A stretch of 64,000 nucleotides of DNA from Aliirhizobium smilacinae (GCF_006335145.1 NZ_VDMN01000008.1:124001-188000); one strand, 5' to 3'; shown: positions 24,053-33,369, numbered from the stretch's first letter. Numbers and translations are program-made. The notes: generated by a model from the letters alone, not told the origin.

Positions 24053-24529
24053 TCAGCTGTTAAGTGGCTGAACCTTGGCGCGGGCCTGTTCTTCGGCCAT
24101 GCGCTGCGAAAACATCTGGGCAAAATCGATCGGATCGATCATCAGCGGCGGGAAACCGCCGTTGCGGGTGACGTCTGCGATGATCTGACGCGCGAACGGG
24201 AACAGCAGGCGCGGGCATTCGATGAACAGAACCGGCAGCATGTGTTCCTGCGGGAAACCGGTAATGCGGAAAACGCCGCCATAAACAAGCTCGGCAGCAA
24301 ACACGACCTTGTCTCCATCCTTGGCTTCGGCGTTCAGCGAAAGAACGACATCGAAATCGTTATCCGACAACGGGTTGGCGTTGACGTTCACACCGATATT
24401 GATGTTCGGCGCATTGTCACGTGCCTGAAGTGAACGGGGTGCACCCGGATTTTCGAAGGAAAGGTCTTTGGTGTATTGGGCGAGAATGTTGAGAGAAGGG
24501 CTCGCCGACTGCGTGTTTTCGTCTGCCAT
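24053..24529 (-). CDS. secB: Protein-export chaperone SecB
   Basis: A tetrameric cytoplasmic chaperone that keeps preproteins unfolded and passes them to SecA; 158 residues. Family patterns are YTKDLSFENPGAP (about 18-30), VVLSLNAEAKDGDKVVFAAELVYGGVFRI and CPRLLFPFARQIIADVTRNGGFPPLMIDPIDF. The start at 24529 is followed by a short polar N-terminus. It stands alone, converging on dnaQ and 82 bases downstream of the next minus-strand gene. Confidence 0.96.
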   Translation of the reverse strand: MADENTQSASPSLNILAQYTKDLSFENPGAPRSLQARDNAPNINIGVNVNANPLSDNDFDVVLSLNAEAKDGDKVVFAAELVYGGVFRITGFPQEHMLPVLFIECPRLLFPFARQIIADVTRNGGFPPLMIDPIDFAQMFSQRMAEEQARAKVQPLNS

Positions 24530-24611
24530 GGGATATCCTCAGGACTGATGTGTTGAGGCCGCATAACATCTAGGCTTTTCGCTTACAACCCGTTCCACCC
24601 CTGCCGGATGG

Positions 24612-25133
24612 TCACGGATCGCGATCGATGCCCTTTGACCACGGCGAAGAGGTATTCGGACCGGAGTTTCGATGAAACTCCTCTTCGTCGAGATCGACGA
24701 CCTTACTTGGAGCATTCGGGCTTTCGCGCGGCGGATCTGTGGGACGGGTATATCCACTTCTGCCGCGGGATCCGACCACGACAACGCGGCGGCCGATCAG
24801 CGACCATAGGAACATTCTGACAAAAGGAATGAAAAGGGCGATGCCGACTATATCGGTGATGAAACCGGGCAGCAGCAGCAGGATGCCCGCAACGACGATC
24901 ATCGCTCCGTCCACAACTGAACCCGCAGGAATTTGCCCCTGTTTGCTTTCCTGAGAAAGTTTTTTGAGCAGATGCAGACCCTGTTGTCTCATCAGAAAGG
25001 CACCGAGCAATCCGGTCCCTATGACGAGGGCAAGTGTCGACCATAGGCCGAGTGCGCGTCCGACGACGACGAAACCGGCAATTTCGGCCAAAGGCCAGGC
25101 AAGCAGTAGGCTAAAAGCAAAAAAAGGGCGCAT
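24612..25133 (-). CDS. FxsA family membrane protein
   Basis: A protein of about 173 residues with three or four hydrophobic segments in the first 110 residues (RPFFAFSLLLAWPLAEI, LGLWSTLALVIGTGLLGAF, GAMIVVAGILLLLPGFITDIVGIALFIPF) and a polar Arg/Ser-rich tail. GTGLLGAFLMRQQG and LLLLPGFITDIVG are typical of FxsA (suppressor of F exclusion of phage T7 in E. coli). The biological role here is unknown. The start at 25133 is chosen because the membrane pattern begins there; the frame continues to 25226. It is divergent from the Tim44-like gene. Confidence 0.85.
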   Translation of the reverse strand: MRPFFAFSLLLAWPLAEIAGFVVVGRALGLWSTLALVIGTGLLGAFLMRQQGLHLLKKLSQESKQGQIPAGSVVDGAMIVVAGILLLLPGFITDIVGIALFIPFVRMFLWSLIGRRVVVVGSRGRSGYTRPTDPPRESPNAPSKVVDLDEEEFHRNSGPNTSSPWSKGIDRDP

Positions 25134-25252
25134 GATCCAATGAACGTTGAACAGGTGGTTTCGTGGGCTCACACCTTCGCTATTTGAAGATGGCTTAATG
25201 CAGACTATATGATGATGTGAACTCAACTTTTAAACAGTAATCGCGGGTTATT
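25134..25252. promoter_or_regulatory. Divergent promoter region fxsA-like / timA
   Basis: A 119-base AT-richer spacer that must hold promoters for both genes. No specific boxes can be called with confidence. Confidence 0.35.
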
Positions 25253-25951
25253 ATGGGCTCCAACGACTTCATTACACTCTTTTTCCTTGTTGCGGCCGTC
25301 CTGATTTTCCTGCAACTGCGCAGCGTACTCGGGCGTCGGACAGGAAATGAGAAGCCGCCGGAAACTTACGCCCCGCGGGAAGCGCTGAAAAATCCCGGTG
25401 CGACGGATGATGGCAAGGTTGTGACCTTGCCGCGCCGTGAGGCCGGCGAGGAAGATCAGCGCTTCGCGGAAGCGGATGCGCTTTCGAAGCCAGGCAGCGA
25501 ATTGAACGAATCACTCAAGTCCCTGATCAAGGCGGATTCGTCGTTCCAGCCAAAGGAATTTCTCAACGGTGCCAAGATGGCCTACGAGATGATCGTCATG
25601 GCATTCGCCGATGGGGATAGAAAAACGCTGAAAGGCCTTCTTTCCAAGGAAGTCTTCGACGGTTTCGATGCCGCCATTCGCGAGCGTGAGGCACGTGGTG
25701 AGGTAGTGAAGTCCACTTTCGTCGGCATAGACAAGTCAGCCTTCACCCACGCGGCTCTCAAGCAATCCGAAGCCCAGGTGACTGTTCGCATCGTCAGCCA
25801 GCTGATTTCCGCCACCTTCGACAAGGACGGAAAGCTGATCGACGGCGATCAGGAAACGGTTGCCGAGGTCACCGATATCTGGACCTTTGCCAGGGACGTC
25901 CGCTCGAAGGATCCAAACTGGAAACTGATCGCGACCGAATCCGAACAATGA
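25253..25951 (+). CDS. timA: Tim44-like domain protein (TimA)
   Basis: A 232-residue protein with an N-terminal membrane anchor (FITLFFLVAAVLIFLQL, residues 6-22), a charged linker and a Tim44 C-terminal-like domain (about 85-230: PKEFLNGAKMAYEMIVMAFADGDR, then VTDIWTFARDVRSKDPNWKLIATES). Bacterial homologues are related to mitochondrial import component Tim44 and to the C-terminal region of MRPL45. In Alphaproteobacteria they are membrane-associated and of unproven role. It overlaps mltA by four bases and starts the timA-mltA-smr-xre run, so a role at the envelope is plausible. Confidence 0.87.
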   Translation: MGSNDFITLFFLVAAVLIFLQLRSVLGRRTGNEKPPETYAPREALKNPGATDDGKVVTLPRREAGEEDQRFAEADALSKPGSELNESLKSLIKADSSFQPKEFLNGAKMAYEMIVMAFADGDRKTLKGLLSKEVFDGFDAAIREREARGEVVKSTFVGIDKSAFTHAALKQSEAQVTVRIVSQLISATFDKDGKLIDGDQETVAEVTDIWTFARDVRSKDPNWKLIATESEQ

Positions 25952-27072
25952 GCCTGACTTCGCCAGGATACCGCCTGTCTCCCGTATCCTTCAGCGACCT
26001 TCCCGGTTGGGAAAAGGACGATCCTCGCGCCCTGCTTGAGGGCATGGCGCGATGTCTATCCCATATACGCGGTGTCAAGCCTTATCGCACAGGCTCCCTC
26101 GGCCTTTCGGCCGACGATCTGCTGCCGCTGCTGAACGCAGCTGCTGACACATCGGCAGATATGAGCGCTGCCGAAGCGCGGTTTCTTTTCGAACAGAATT
26201 GCATTCCTTTTCACATCGAGCGCGCTGATGCACAGCCGGGGCTGGTAACCGCTTTCTACGAGCCGGAAGTCGATGTCTCGGCAGAACCAGACAGCGCTTT
26301 CGCCTATCCGTTTTACTTCCGCCCGGATGACCTCATCGATCTCGACGAAAAAAACCGTCCTGCACATGTGGACTCCGGCTACATGTTCGGCCGGATGACT
26401 GCGTCCGGAGTGACGGAATACCCCGATCGAAAGGCCATTGACCAGGGCCTGCTCGACGGCCGCGCCCTCGAAATCGCCTGGGCCCGGTCGAAGGTCGATG
26501 TCTTTTTCGCGCATATCCAGGGAGCGGCAAGGCTTCGTTATCCGGATCGCAGCATCCGCAGGATCACTTACGCCGCAAAAGCCGGACATCCTTTTTCACC
26601 GATCGGCAAGCTGCTGATCGATCTCGGCGAGATCGACCGCGAGCGCATTTCCATGCAAAGCATCAGGAAATGGCTGGCAGAGAATCCGGCTAAGGTTGAT
26701 GAGATACTCTGGCATAACCGCTCCTACATCTTCTTTCGGGATGCAGATGTTTCAGACGATGCGCTCGGTCCGGTTGCCGCGGCCAAGGTGCCGCTGATTG
26801 CCGGACGCTCGCTTGCCGTTGATCGCCTGATCCATACCTTCGGTTATCCATTTTTCGTCTCTGCGCCGAGTTTGCACCATCTGGATGATGGCCAACCATT
26901 CGCCCGACTGATGCTGGCGCTCGACACCGGATCGGCTATTGTCGGTCCAAGCCGCGGCGATATTTTTACCGGTTCGGGATATGAAGCCGGTGAAAACGCC
27001 GGAACGGTCAGGAACGAAGCTGATTTCTACATCCTGGTCCCCAAGGCGGCTGCAGGCAGGTTTGGAGCATGA
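25948..27072 (+). CDS. mltA: Membrane-bound lytic murein transglycosylase A
   Basis: MltA cleaves the MurNAc-GlcNAc bond of peptidoglycan, leaving 1,6-anhydro-MurNAc. The 374-residue product has the MltA domain (about 90-260, TAFYEPEVDVSAEP and FFAHIQGAARLRYPD). The C-terminal 3D domain is read LMLALDTGSAIVGPSRGDIFTGSG, with the conserved Asp residues. I see no clear signal peptide or lipobox, which is unusual for a periplasmic enzyme; the annotated start may be correct with a non-standard signal. It overlaps both neighbours (timA and the Smr gene) by four bases. Confidence 0.92.
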   Translation: MSLTSPGYRLSPVSFSDLPGWEKDDPRALLEGMARCLSHIRGVKPYRTGSLGLSADDLLPLLNAAADTSADMSAAEARFLFEQNCIPFHIERADAQPGLVTAFYEPEVDVSAEPDSAFAYPFYFRPDDLIDLDEKNRPAHVDSGYMFGRMTASGVTEYPDRKAIDQGLLDGRALEIAWARSKVDVFFAHIQGAARLRYPDRSIRRITYAAKAGHPFSPIGKLLIDLGEIDRERISMQSIRKWLAENPAKVDEILWHNRSYIFFRDADVSDDALGPVAAAKVPLIAGRSLAVDRLIHTFGYPFFVSAPSLHHLDDGQPFARLMLALDTGSAIVGPSRGDIFTGSGYEAGENAGTVRNEADFYILVPKAAAGRFGA

Positions 27073-27632
27073 GCGGCGGGCGTAAACTCAATCCCGAAGA
27101 ACGTATCCTCTGGGGCAAGGTGGCAAAGTCCACTCGCGCCTTTCCGGAGCGCCGCAGCGATCTCATTGCCTTCGAGGCCGAGGTGGTCGCCCGTGCCGCA
27201 GAGGCGGAGAAATCGGCGCCCTCGCTGCCGAGGGAGGTTCCCGAAAAGCAGGCGGAGCAGGGCCGAACAGCAAAAAAGCCGGCCGGTTATCACCACCCTC
27301 TGGAAAAACCGACAAAAAAGAAACTTGCAAAGGGCCGCCTGGCGATCGAGGCGCGTCTCGATCTTCACGGGCTGTTTCAGGGCGAGGCCCACGATCTCCT
27401 CCTCGATTTCATTTACCGGGCACATGAACGAGGCTTGCGCCATGTTCTGGTCATTACCGGCAAGGGTAGCTCGATGGGCAGTGAGGGTGCCTTGCGGCGC
27501 GCAGTACCACTCTGGTTCTCGAAGGCCGAGTTTCGTTTCCTCATATCGTCTTACGAATGGGCGGCACAGCACCACGGGGGCGATGGCGCGCTCTACGTGC
27601 GTTTGGCGCGTACCGGAAGGGTGGAGCCGTGA
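27069..27632 (+). CDS. Smr/MutS2-type nuclease domain protein
   Basis: A 187-residue protein with a basic, Glu/Lys-rich N-terminal region (1-95) and a C-terminal Smr domain. The motifs are ARLDLHGLFQGEAHDLLLDFI (LDxH, about 97-117) and VLVITGKGS (TGxG). Smr domains have nicking or RNA endonuclease activity in several families; the specific role of this stand-alone DUF-type version is unknown. It is coupled to mltA (ATGA) and to the downstream HTH gene (GTGA), in an arrangement conserved in rhizobia. Confidence 0.88.
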   Translation: MSGGRKLNPEERILWGKVAKSTRAFPERRSDLIAFEAEVVARAAEAEKSAPSLPREVPEKQAEQGRTAKKPAGYHHPLEKPTKKKLAKGRLAIEARLDLHGLFQGEAHDLLLDFIYRAHERGLRHVLVITGKGSSMGSEGALRRAVPLWFSKAEFRFLISSYEWAAQHHGGDGALYVRLARTGRVEP

Positions 27633-27985
27633 CACCCTTCGGCAGTGCGATGCGCGAATTGCGCCAGCGCAAAGGTATCACGCAGCGCGCTCTGGCACAG
27701 GCCATCGGTGTAACACCGGCCTATCTTTCGGCTCTGGAGCATGGTCACCGCGGCCGACCCACCTTTGAACTTCTGCAGCGTATTGCCGGCTACTTCAATA
27801 TCATCTGGGATGAGGCCGACGACCTGTTTCGGCTGGCGGATACGTCCGATCCGAAGGTCGTGATCGACACTGCAGGCCTGCCGCCGGAATACACTCTGCT
27901 GGCCAACCAGCTGTCGAAACGGATTAGCACTTTGACGCCGGAGATGGTAGAAGAGATCAACAGGCTCTTGGAGAGCCCTCAATAG
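27629..27985 (+). CDS. XRE family helix-turn-helix transcriptional regulator
   Basis: A compact 118-residue regulator. The HTH lies at about residues 8-62 (FGSAMRELRQRKGITQRALAQAIG, then PAYLSALEHGHRGRPT), and a short C-terminal helical region probably dimerises. It starts at GTG 27629, overlapping the Smr stop by three bases; longer frames upstream lack HTH character. It is the last gene before gyrB. Its target is unknown; autoregulation of the timA-mltA-smr-xre unit is the simplest guess. Confidence 0.88.
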   Translation: MTPFGSAMRELRQRKGITQRALAQAIGVTPAYLSALEHGHRGRPTFELLQRIAGYFNIIWDEADDLFRLADTSDPKVVIDTAGLPPEYTLLANQLSKRISTLTPEMVEEINRLLESPQ

Positions 27986-28126
27986 CCATTTTTCTCGGGA
28001 AGATCCACGGCTTTCCTGCCATAATGGCGTGCTCAACCTTTAGAAGCCGCTCACGATTTCCTATATTCACAACGGAAAAGCGGTGATTCGCGCGTCACTG
28101 AGAAAAACCAACCTGGAAGAAGCTGA
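27986..28126 (+). promoter_or_regulatory. Upstream region of gyrB
   Basis: A 141-base gap between the XRE gene and gyrB, AT-richer around 28045-28075. It probably carries the gyrB promoter, which in many bacteria responds to supercoiling. I cannot assign boxes. Confidence 0.4.
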
Positions 28127-30562
28127 ATGACCGATCTACCCGCCAGCGAAAATGGTGCGAGTGCAGAATATGGTGCCGATTCGATCAAGGTCCTCAAGGG
28201 CCTCGACGCGGTCCGCAAGCGTCCTGGCATGTATATCGGCGATACCGATGACGGGTCGGGTCTCCATCACATGGTTTACGAAGTCGTCGACAACGCGATC
28301 GACGAAGCCCTCGCCGGCCACGCGGATATTGTCACGGTAACGCTCAATGCGGACGGTTCGGTCACCGTAACCGACAATGGCCGTGGTATCCCGACGGATA
28401 TTCACACCGGCGAAGGTGTCTCGGCGGCAGAGGTCATCATGACCCAGCTTCACGCCGGCGGTAAGTTCGACCAGAATTCCTACAAGGTCTCCGGTGGTCT
28501 TCACGGTGTGGGCGTGTCGGTGGTGAACGCACTCTCGGTCTGGCTCAAGCTCAGGATCCGCCGCAACGGCAAGGTTCATGAGATCACCTTCACCCACGGC
28601 GTTGCCGACGCACCGTTGAAGGTGATCGGTGACTACGAAGGTCGGTCGGGCACGGAAGTCACTTTCCTCGCAAGCACCGAAACCTTCACAATGACCGAGT
28701 TCGACTACAACACGCTCGAACATCGACTGCGCGAACTTGCCTTCCTAAACTCTGGTGTCCGAATCCGCCTCACGGATCGCCGCAAGCCGGACGTCAGGGA
28801 AGAAGAAATGCTCTATGACGGCGGTCTCGAAGCATTCGTCAAATATCTCGATCGTTCCAAGAAGCCGCTGGTTGAAAAGCCGGTTGCGATCAAGGGCGAA
28901 AAGGACGGGATGACCGTCGAAGTCGCCATGTGGTGGAACGACAGCTATCATGAGAACGTGTTGTGCTTCACCAACAATATTCCGCAACGGGATGGCGGCA
29001 CGCATATGGCTGGTTTCCGCGGCGCGCTGACGCGCCAGATCACGTCCTATGCGGATACGTCGGGCATCATGAAGCGCGAAAAGGTCTCCCTGACGGGGGA
29101 TGACTGCCGCGAGGGTCTGACTGCGGTCCTGTCGGTCAAGGTGCCGGATCCCAAATTCTCGTCGCAGACCAAGGACAAGCTGGTTTCCTCCGAAGTCCGC
29201 CCGGTCGTGGAAAGCCTTGTCAACGAGGCGCTGAGCTCATGGCTTGAAGAACATCCGGCCGAGGCGAAGATCCTGGTCGGCAAGGTGGTTGAAGCTGCCG
29301 TTGCCCGCGAAGCCGCCCGCAAGGCCCGTGAACTGACCCGCCGCAAGGGTGTTCTCGATATCGCATCTCTGCCGGGCAAGCTGGCGGATTGCTCAGAACG
29401 GGATCCGTCCAAATCCGAAGTCTTCCTCGTCGAGGGTGATTCGGCAGGCGGTTCGGCCAAGCAGGGCCGTTCGCGTGAAAACCAGGCGATCCTTCCTCTG
29501 CGCGGCAAGATCCTCAATGTCGAGCGGGCGCGCTTCGACAAGATGTTGTCCAGCCAGGAAATCGGCACGCTGATTACGGCGCTCGGCACATCAATCGGCA
29601 AGGATGAGTTCAACGCGGACAAGCTGCGTTACCACAAGATCATCATCATGACGGACGCTGACGTCGATGGAGCGCATATTCGGACGCTTCTTCTGACGTT
29701 CTTCTTCCGCCAGATGCCGGAACTGATCGAGCGTGGCCACATCTATATCGCCCAACCACCGCTTTATAAGGTCTCCCGTGGCAAGTCCGTTCAATATCTG
29801 AAGAACGAAACCGCGCTCGAAGAATACCTGATCACCATGGGTATCGAGGAAGCAACACTGACGCTTGGTTCGGGCGAGGTGCGTGCCGGCCAGGATATGC
29901 GTGAAGTCATTCACGACGCACAGCGAATTCGCTCGCTGATCGACGGCCTTCATTCCCGCTATAATCGCTCCATCGTTGAACAGGCCGCAATCGGCGGTGC
30001 TCTCAATCCGGAATTGACGGATAACCGCGAGCGCGCCCAGCAGACTGCTGACGAAGTCGCCAAGCGACTGGATTTGATTGCGGAAGAAACCGAGCGCGGT
30101 TGGAGCGGACATGTAACGGACGAGGGTGGTCTCCGTTTCGAGCGTATGGTCCGCGGCGTTCGCGAAGCTGCATTCATTGATAACGCGCTGATCGGCTCCG
30201 CTGATGCCCGCTATCTCGACCAGCTCTCGAGCCGCCTGCAGGATATCTACCGCACGCCGCCGGTTCTTGCCCGCAAGGATGGGCAGCTGGAGATTTCCGG
30301 CCCCCGCGCACTTCTCGATGCGATCTTTGCGGCCGGCCGCAAGGGGCTTTCCATGCAGCGATATAAGGGCCTTGGCGAAATGAATGCCGAGCAGCTCTGG
30401 GAAACGACGCTCGATCCGAACGTCCGTTCATTGCTGCAGGTCAGGGTGAATGATGCGACCGACGCGGATAGCCTCTTCGCACGCCTGATGGGCGATGAGG
30501 TGGAGCCTCGCCGCGAGTTTATCCAGGAAAATGCCTTGAGCGTTGCCAACCTCGATATCTGA
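28127..30562 (+). CDS. gyrB: DNA gyrase subunit B
   Basis: ATPase subunit of DNA gyrase, 811 residues. The GHKL ATPase domain shows GLDAVRKRPGMYIGDTD, EVVDNAIDEALAG and LHGVGVSVVNALS. The Toprim domain carries VFLVEGDSAGGSAKQGR and IIIMTDADVDGAHIRTL with the metal-binding acidic residues. The C-terminal RYKGLGEMNAEQLWETT follows. It is origin-proximal, as in most bacteria, but separated from dnaA and recF, as usual in the Alphaproteobacteria. A strong terminator follows at once. Confidence 0.97.
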   Translation: MTDLPASENGASAEYGADSIKVLKGLDAVRKRPGMYIGDTDDGSGLHHMVYEVVDNAIDEALAGHADIVTVTLNADGSVTVTDNGRGIPTDIHTGEGVSAAEVIMTQLHAGGKFDQNSYKVSGGLHGVGVSVVNALSVWLKLRIRRNGKVHEITFTHGVADAPLKVIGDYEGRSGTEVTFLASTETFTMTEFDYNTLEHRLRELAFLNSGVRIRLTDRRKPDVREEEMLYDGGLEAFVKYLDRSKKPLVEKPVAIKGEKDGMTVEVAMWWNDSYHENVLCFTNNIPQRDGGTHMAGFRGALTRQITSYADTSGIMKREKVSLTGDDCREGLTAVLSVKVPDPKFSSQTKDKLVSSEVRPVVESLVNEALSSWLEEHPAEAKILVGKVVEAAVAREAARKARELTRRKGVLDIASLPGKLADCSERDPSKSEVFLVEGDSAGGSAKQGRSRENQAILPLRGKILNVERARFDKMLSSQEIGTLITALGTSIGKDEFNADKLRYHKIIIMTDADVDGAHIRTLLLTFFFRQMPELIERGHIYIAQPPLYKVSRGKSVQYLKNETALEEYLITMGIEEATLTLGSGEVRAGQDMREVIHDAQRIRSLIDGLHSRYNRSIVEQAAIGGALNPELTDNRERAQQTADEVAKRLDLIAEETERGWSGHVTDEGGLRFERMVRGVREAAFIDNALIGSADARYLDQLSSRLQDIYRTPPVLARKDGQLEISGPRALLDAIFAAGRKGLSMQRYKGLGEMNAEQLWETTLDPNVRSLLQVRVNDATDADSLFARLMGDEVEPRREFIQENALSVANLDI

Positions 30563-30588
30563 GGTACAGAATTTCATTCGATAATTCG

Positions 30589-30615
30589 AAACGGGGCCGG
30601 AAGGCCCCGTTTTTG
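30589..30615 (+). terminator. Rho-independent terminator of gyrB
   Basis: ACGGGGCC (30591-30598), loop GGAA, GGCCCCGT (30603-30610), then a T-run. It is 27 bases after the gyrB stop. Confidence 0.92.
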
Positions 30616-30627
30616 CATCCGGCTAGC

Positions 30628-30641
30628 GATTCACGTGAAAC
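30628..30641. other. parS: parS-like site 4 (GATTCACGTGAAAC, one mismatch), intergenic
   Basis: 13 of 14 positions match the parS palindrome. It sits between the gyrB terminator and the end of the nitroreductase gene, about 10.4 kb right of the origin, in non-coding sequence. The same GATTCACGTGAAAC variant recurs at 41229 and 45885. Confidence 0.82.
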
Positions 30642-30663
30642 ATATTTTGGGATCGCGGTGCAA

Positions 30664-31263
30664 TCATGGATTGCCGGTAAACTTTCCTTCGAAGGCGATG
30701 TCCGAGACCGGTTTGCGACCGCTCGGTACTTCCCGCTCCTGAAGGTCCTCCGGAAGAGTATTTCTATCGGCGATGCGACCGATAGCCGCCGCCGCTTCCA
30801 CCCTGAAACCGTCCGGAAGCTGAAGCACCTCGACAGCTTTGTCTCTGTCAAAACCCTCCATGCCATGCGCGTGGTAACCCAGTTTCATCGCCTGGCAGAT
30901 CACCGAAAACCATGCGGCACCCGTATCGTAGGAATGGGTATAGGCGGGCTTGCGTTCCCCATCGGAAGAAACCCGATAGCTCTTGGAGACAACGATTATC
31001 AGAGCTGCGGCATTCCTAGCCCAGCGCTGGTTTCCGGGAACGAGAAGATCGAGGATCGTCTCAAAAGCTGGCGTTCCGCGCAAACCATAGATGAAGCGCC
31101 ATGGCTGGTTGTTGCCGGATGATGGCGCCCAATGCGCGGCATCGAGAATGGTCAGGATCGTATCGCGGTCCATCGTCTCGTCCGTGAAGGCGCGCGGCGA
31201 CCAGCGATCGAGAAAATAGGCGTCGATCGGGAATTCGGATGTGCGGGAATTACTGCTGGTCAT
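30664..31263 (-). CDS. Nitroreductase family protein (FMN-dependent)
   Basis: A flavoenzyme of 199 residues. The family signature RWSPRAFTDETMDRDTILTILDAAHWAPSSGNNQPWRFIYG (FMN-phosphate binding Arg and Ser) is near the N-terminus, and a glycine-rich AAAAIGRIAD lies near the C-terminus. Such proteins reduce nitroaromatics or quinones with NAD(P)H; the natural substrate is unknown. The start at 31263 has GGAGAG upstream and skips an unconvincing 19-residue extension. It is transcribed leftward toward the gyrB terminator and divergent from phaZ. Confidence 0.9.
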   Translation of the reverse strand: MTSSNSRTSEFPIDAYFLDRWSPRAFTDETMDRDTILTILDAAHWAPSSGNNQPWRFIYGLRGTPAFETILDLLVPGNQRWARNAAALIIVVSKSYRVSSDGERKPAYTHSYDTGAAWFSVICQAMKLGYHAHGMEGFDRDKAVEVLQLPDGFRVEAAAAIGRIADRNTLPEDLQEREVPSGRKPVSDIAFEGKFTGNP

Positions 31264-31433
31264 GAAACTCTCCGTTATTGTTGCTTGGAACATAAGCTCC
31301 ATACAACCATTGGCAATCATCAGGTCATCTCTGTGCAGGTGACAAGCCGGTGCGCATCCGTCATAGATGAAGGAAGGGCGGGAGGCGCTCCAACAGGAAG
31401 CATGGGGATTTGTGAGGGGAGGAGTGCACGGCC
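31264..31433. promoter_or_regulatory. Divergent region nitroreductase / phaZ
   Basis: 170 bases between divergent genes. It carries the purine-rich Shine-Dalgarno of phaZ (GGGGAGGAG, ending at 31424). No operator or promoter box is assigned. Confidence 0.35.
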
Positions 31434-32744
31434 ATGAAAGGCAGCGCGATCATGTTCTACCAACTGTATGAGATGAACCACGCCGCCATGGCGCCTTTCC
31501 GCGCGGGTGCGGAAGCGCTTCGCTACGTCTCGAGCAATCCGCTCAATCCTCTTTCGCAAACGGTTTTGGGTCGAACCCTTACCGCAAGTCTCGAAGTCTT
31601 CGAGCGTGCGACGCGACGTTATGCCAAACCCGTTTTCGGCCTTGACGAGACCATCGTGGATGGCAAACCGGTTGCCGTGACGGAAGAGATCGTCTGGTCG
31701 AAGCCGTTCTGCAATCTGTTGCATTTCAAGCGCGATCTTCCGCCGTCACACGGTCCCGATCAGAAGATATTGCTGGTCGCTCCCATGTCCGGACATTATG
31801 CGACGCTGCTGCGTGGAACGGTGGAAGCGCTGCTGCCTCATGCGGAGCTATACATAACCGATTGGGTTGATGCCCGTGTGGTGGCGGTCACCGAAGGCGG
31901 CTTCGATCTTGATGATTACATCGATTACATCATCGAGATGCTGCATAAGCTGGGTCCCGGCGCGCATGTTGCCGGCGTCTGCCAGCCTTCGGTCCCCGTA
32001 CTTGCCGCTGTGGCGATCATGGAGACAAGGAAGGATCCGATGCTGCCCGCCTCGATGATCCTGATGGGCGGTCCGATCGACACACGTATCAATCCGACTG
32101 CAGTCAACAAGCTTGCGAATGAGCATCCGCTCGAGTGGTTCAAGGACAACGTCATCATGACGGTGCCGTTCCCCCAGGCCGGCTTCATGCGTCCGGTCTA
32201 TCCCGGCTTCCTGCAGCTCTCCGGCTTCATGTCGATGAACATGGATCGCCATGTCATGGCGCATCGTGAGTTTTTCGATCATCTCGTCAAGAATGACGGC
32301 GAATCTGCCGAAAAACATCGTGAATTTTATGACGAATATCTCGCCGTCATGGACCTCACCGAAGAATTCTATCTCCAGACGGTCGATACCGTCTTCATCC
32401 GTCACTCCCTGCCCAAGGGCGAGATGATGCATCGCGATGTCCCGGTGGACACGACTGCCATTCGCAATGTCGCGCTGATGACTGTCGAGGGCGAGAACGA
32501 CGATATTTCTGGTGCGGGACAGACGGACGCCGCACACACGATATGCCCCAATATTCCGGACAGTAGGCGCCTTCACTACATACAGCCGGATGTAGGACAT
32601 TACGGCGTGTTCAACGGCTCCCGCTTTCGCCAGGAAATCGCACCGCGGATCGTTGAGTTCACACGACTGAATGCCAGGGATCAGGCAGATGGTGCGGCGA
32701 CCAAGCCCCGCCGCAGCCGAAAAAGCGGACCTAAACCCGGTTAA
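31434..32744 (+). CDS. phaZ: Intracellular polyhydroxyalkanoate depolymerase
   Basis: An alpha/beta-hydrolase-like enzyme of 436 residues that mobilises poly-3-hydroxybutyrate granules. The N-terminal MFYQLYEMNHAAMAPFRAG, VAPMSGHYATLLRGTVEALLPHAELYITDWVDAR, and the lipase-like nucleophile region HVAGVCQPSVPVLAA with Cys in place of Ser are all typical of intracellular PHB depolymerases (PhaZa1 type). The C-terminus is basic (KPRRSRKSGPKPG), perhaps for granule or DNA contact. ATG 31434 has a strong GGAGGAG; ATG 31452 (MFYQLYE) is what many relatives use. It appears monocistronic. Confidence 0.92.
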   Translation: MKGSAIMFYQLYEMNHAAMAPFRAGAEALRYVSSNPLNPLSQTVLGRTLTASLEVFERATRRYAKPVFGLDETIVDGKPVAVTEEIVWSKPFCNLLHFKRDLPPSHGPDQKILLVAPMSGHYATLLRGTVEALLPHAELYITDWVDARVVAVTEGGFDLDDYIDYIIEMLHKLGPGAHVAGVCQPSVPVLAAVAIMETRKDPMLPASMILMGGPIDTRINPTAVNKLANEHPLEWFKDNVIMTVPFPQAGFMRPVYPGFLQLSGFMSMNMDRHVMAHREFFDHLVKNDGESAEKHREFYDEYLAVMDLTEEFYLQTVDTVFIRHSLPKGEMMHRDVPVDTTAIRNVALMTVEGENDDISGAGQTDAAHTICPNIPDSRRLHYIQPDVGHYGVFNGSRFRQEIAPRIVEFTRLNARDQADGAATKPRRSRKSGPKPG

Positions 32745-32919
32745 GTCATGTCGCGCGAATGCGTGTGACCTCCACGCTATTCAGCTAAATTCTGGCTTAT
32801 ATTGCCGCATGTTATCGGATTTAATCTTTGTTCGTCTTGAAGCGCGATCCGGGGCTCACCAAATCGATTCCCGTCGGGCTGGCATACGGCCACCCGCTGT
32901 AACCCTAAGGGTGTAACCC
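32745..32919 (+). promoter_or_regulatory. Upstream region of the DUF2852 gene
   Basis: A 175-base gap between two plus-strand genes, AT-rich near 32785-32825. No repeat or hairpin stands out; presumably it holds the promoter of the DUF2852 gene. Confidence 0.3.
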
Positions 32920-33342
32920 ATGAACCAGTCTGCATTGATACGTCCGGGTTGGACGCCGGCCACCATTGCTCTCATGGTGCTCGGTTTTGTCGTCTTCTGG
33001 CCGCTCGGCCTAGCCATGCTCGCCTATATCATATTCGGGGATCGACTTCACGGCTTCAAGCGTGATGCCAATGATCGCGCCGACAAATGGTTCGCCGGTT
33101 GCCGCAAGGCGACCAGCCGATACAACACGCATTTCTCGACCGGCAACGTCGCATTCGACGATTGGCGCAAGGCCGAGCTGGATCGTCTGGATGAAGAACG
33201 CCGCAGGCTTGATGAGATGCGGGAAGATTTCGATACCTATGCGCGCGAGCTTCGCCGCGCCAAGGATCAGGAAGAGTTCGACCGTTTCATGCGCGATCGC
33301 AAGAACCGCCCCTCCAGTGATCAGCCGGTCGTCGACGTCTGA
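32920..33342 (+). CDS. DUF2852 domain-containing membrane protein
   Basis: A 140-residue protein with one strong hydrophobic segment (ATIALMVLGFVVFWPLGLAMLAYIIFG, about 14-40) followed by a charged, coiled-coil-prone region (FDDWRKAELDRLDEERRRLDEMREDFDTYARELRRAKDQEEFDRFMRDR, about 79-127). This matches DUF2852, a family of rhizobial and related membrane proteins without known function. The cytoplasmic helix could mediate oligomerisation. A strong terminator lies 28 bases after the stop, so it forms its own transcription unit. Confidence 0.88.
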   Translation: MNQSALIRPGWTPATIALMVLGFVVFWPLGLAMLAYIIFGDRLHGFKRDANDRADKWFAGCRKATSRYNTHFSTGNVAFDDWRKAELDRLDEERRRLDEMREDFDTYARELRRAKDQEEFDRFMRDRKNRPSSDQPVVDV

Positions 33343-33369
33343 CATCGACGCGGGTGCTGCTGAATAAGG

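Noticed and set aside
24416..24426. GTCACGTGCC in secB as a parS site
   Set aside because: Only the central six bases match.
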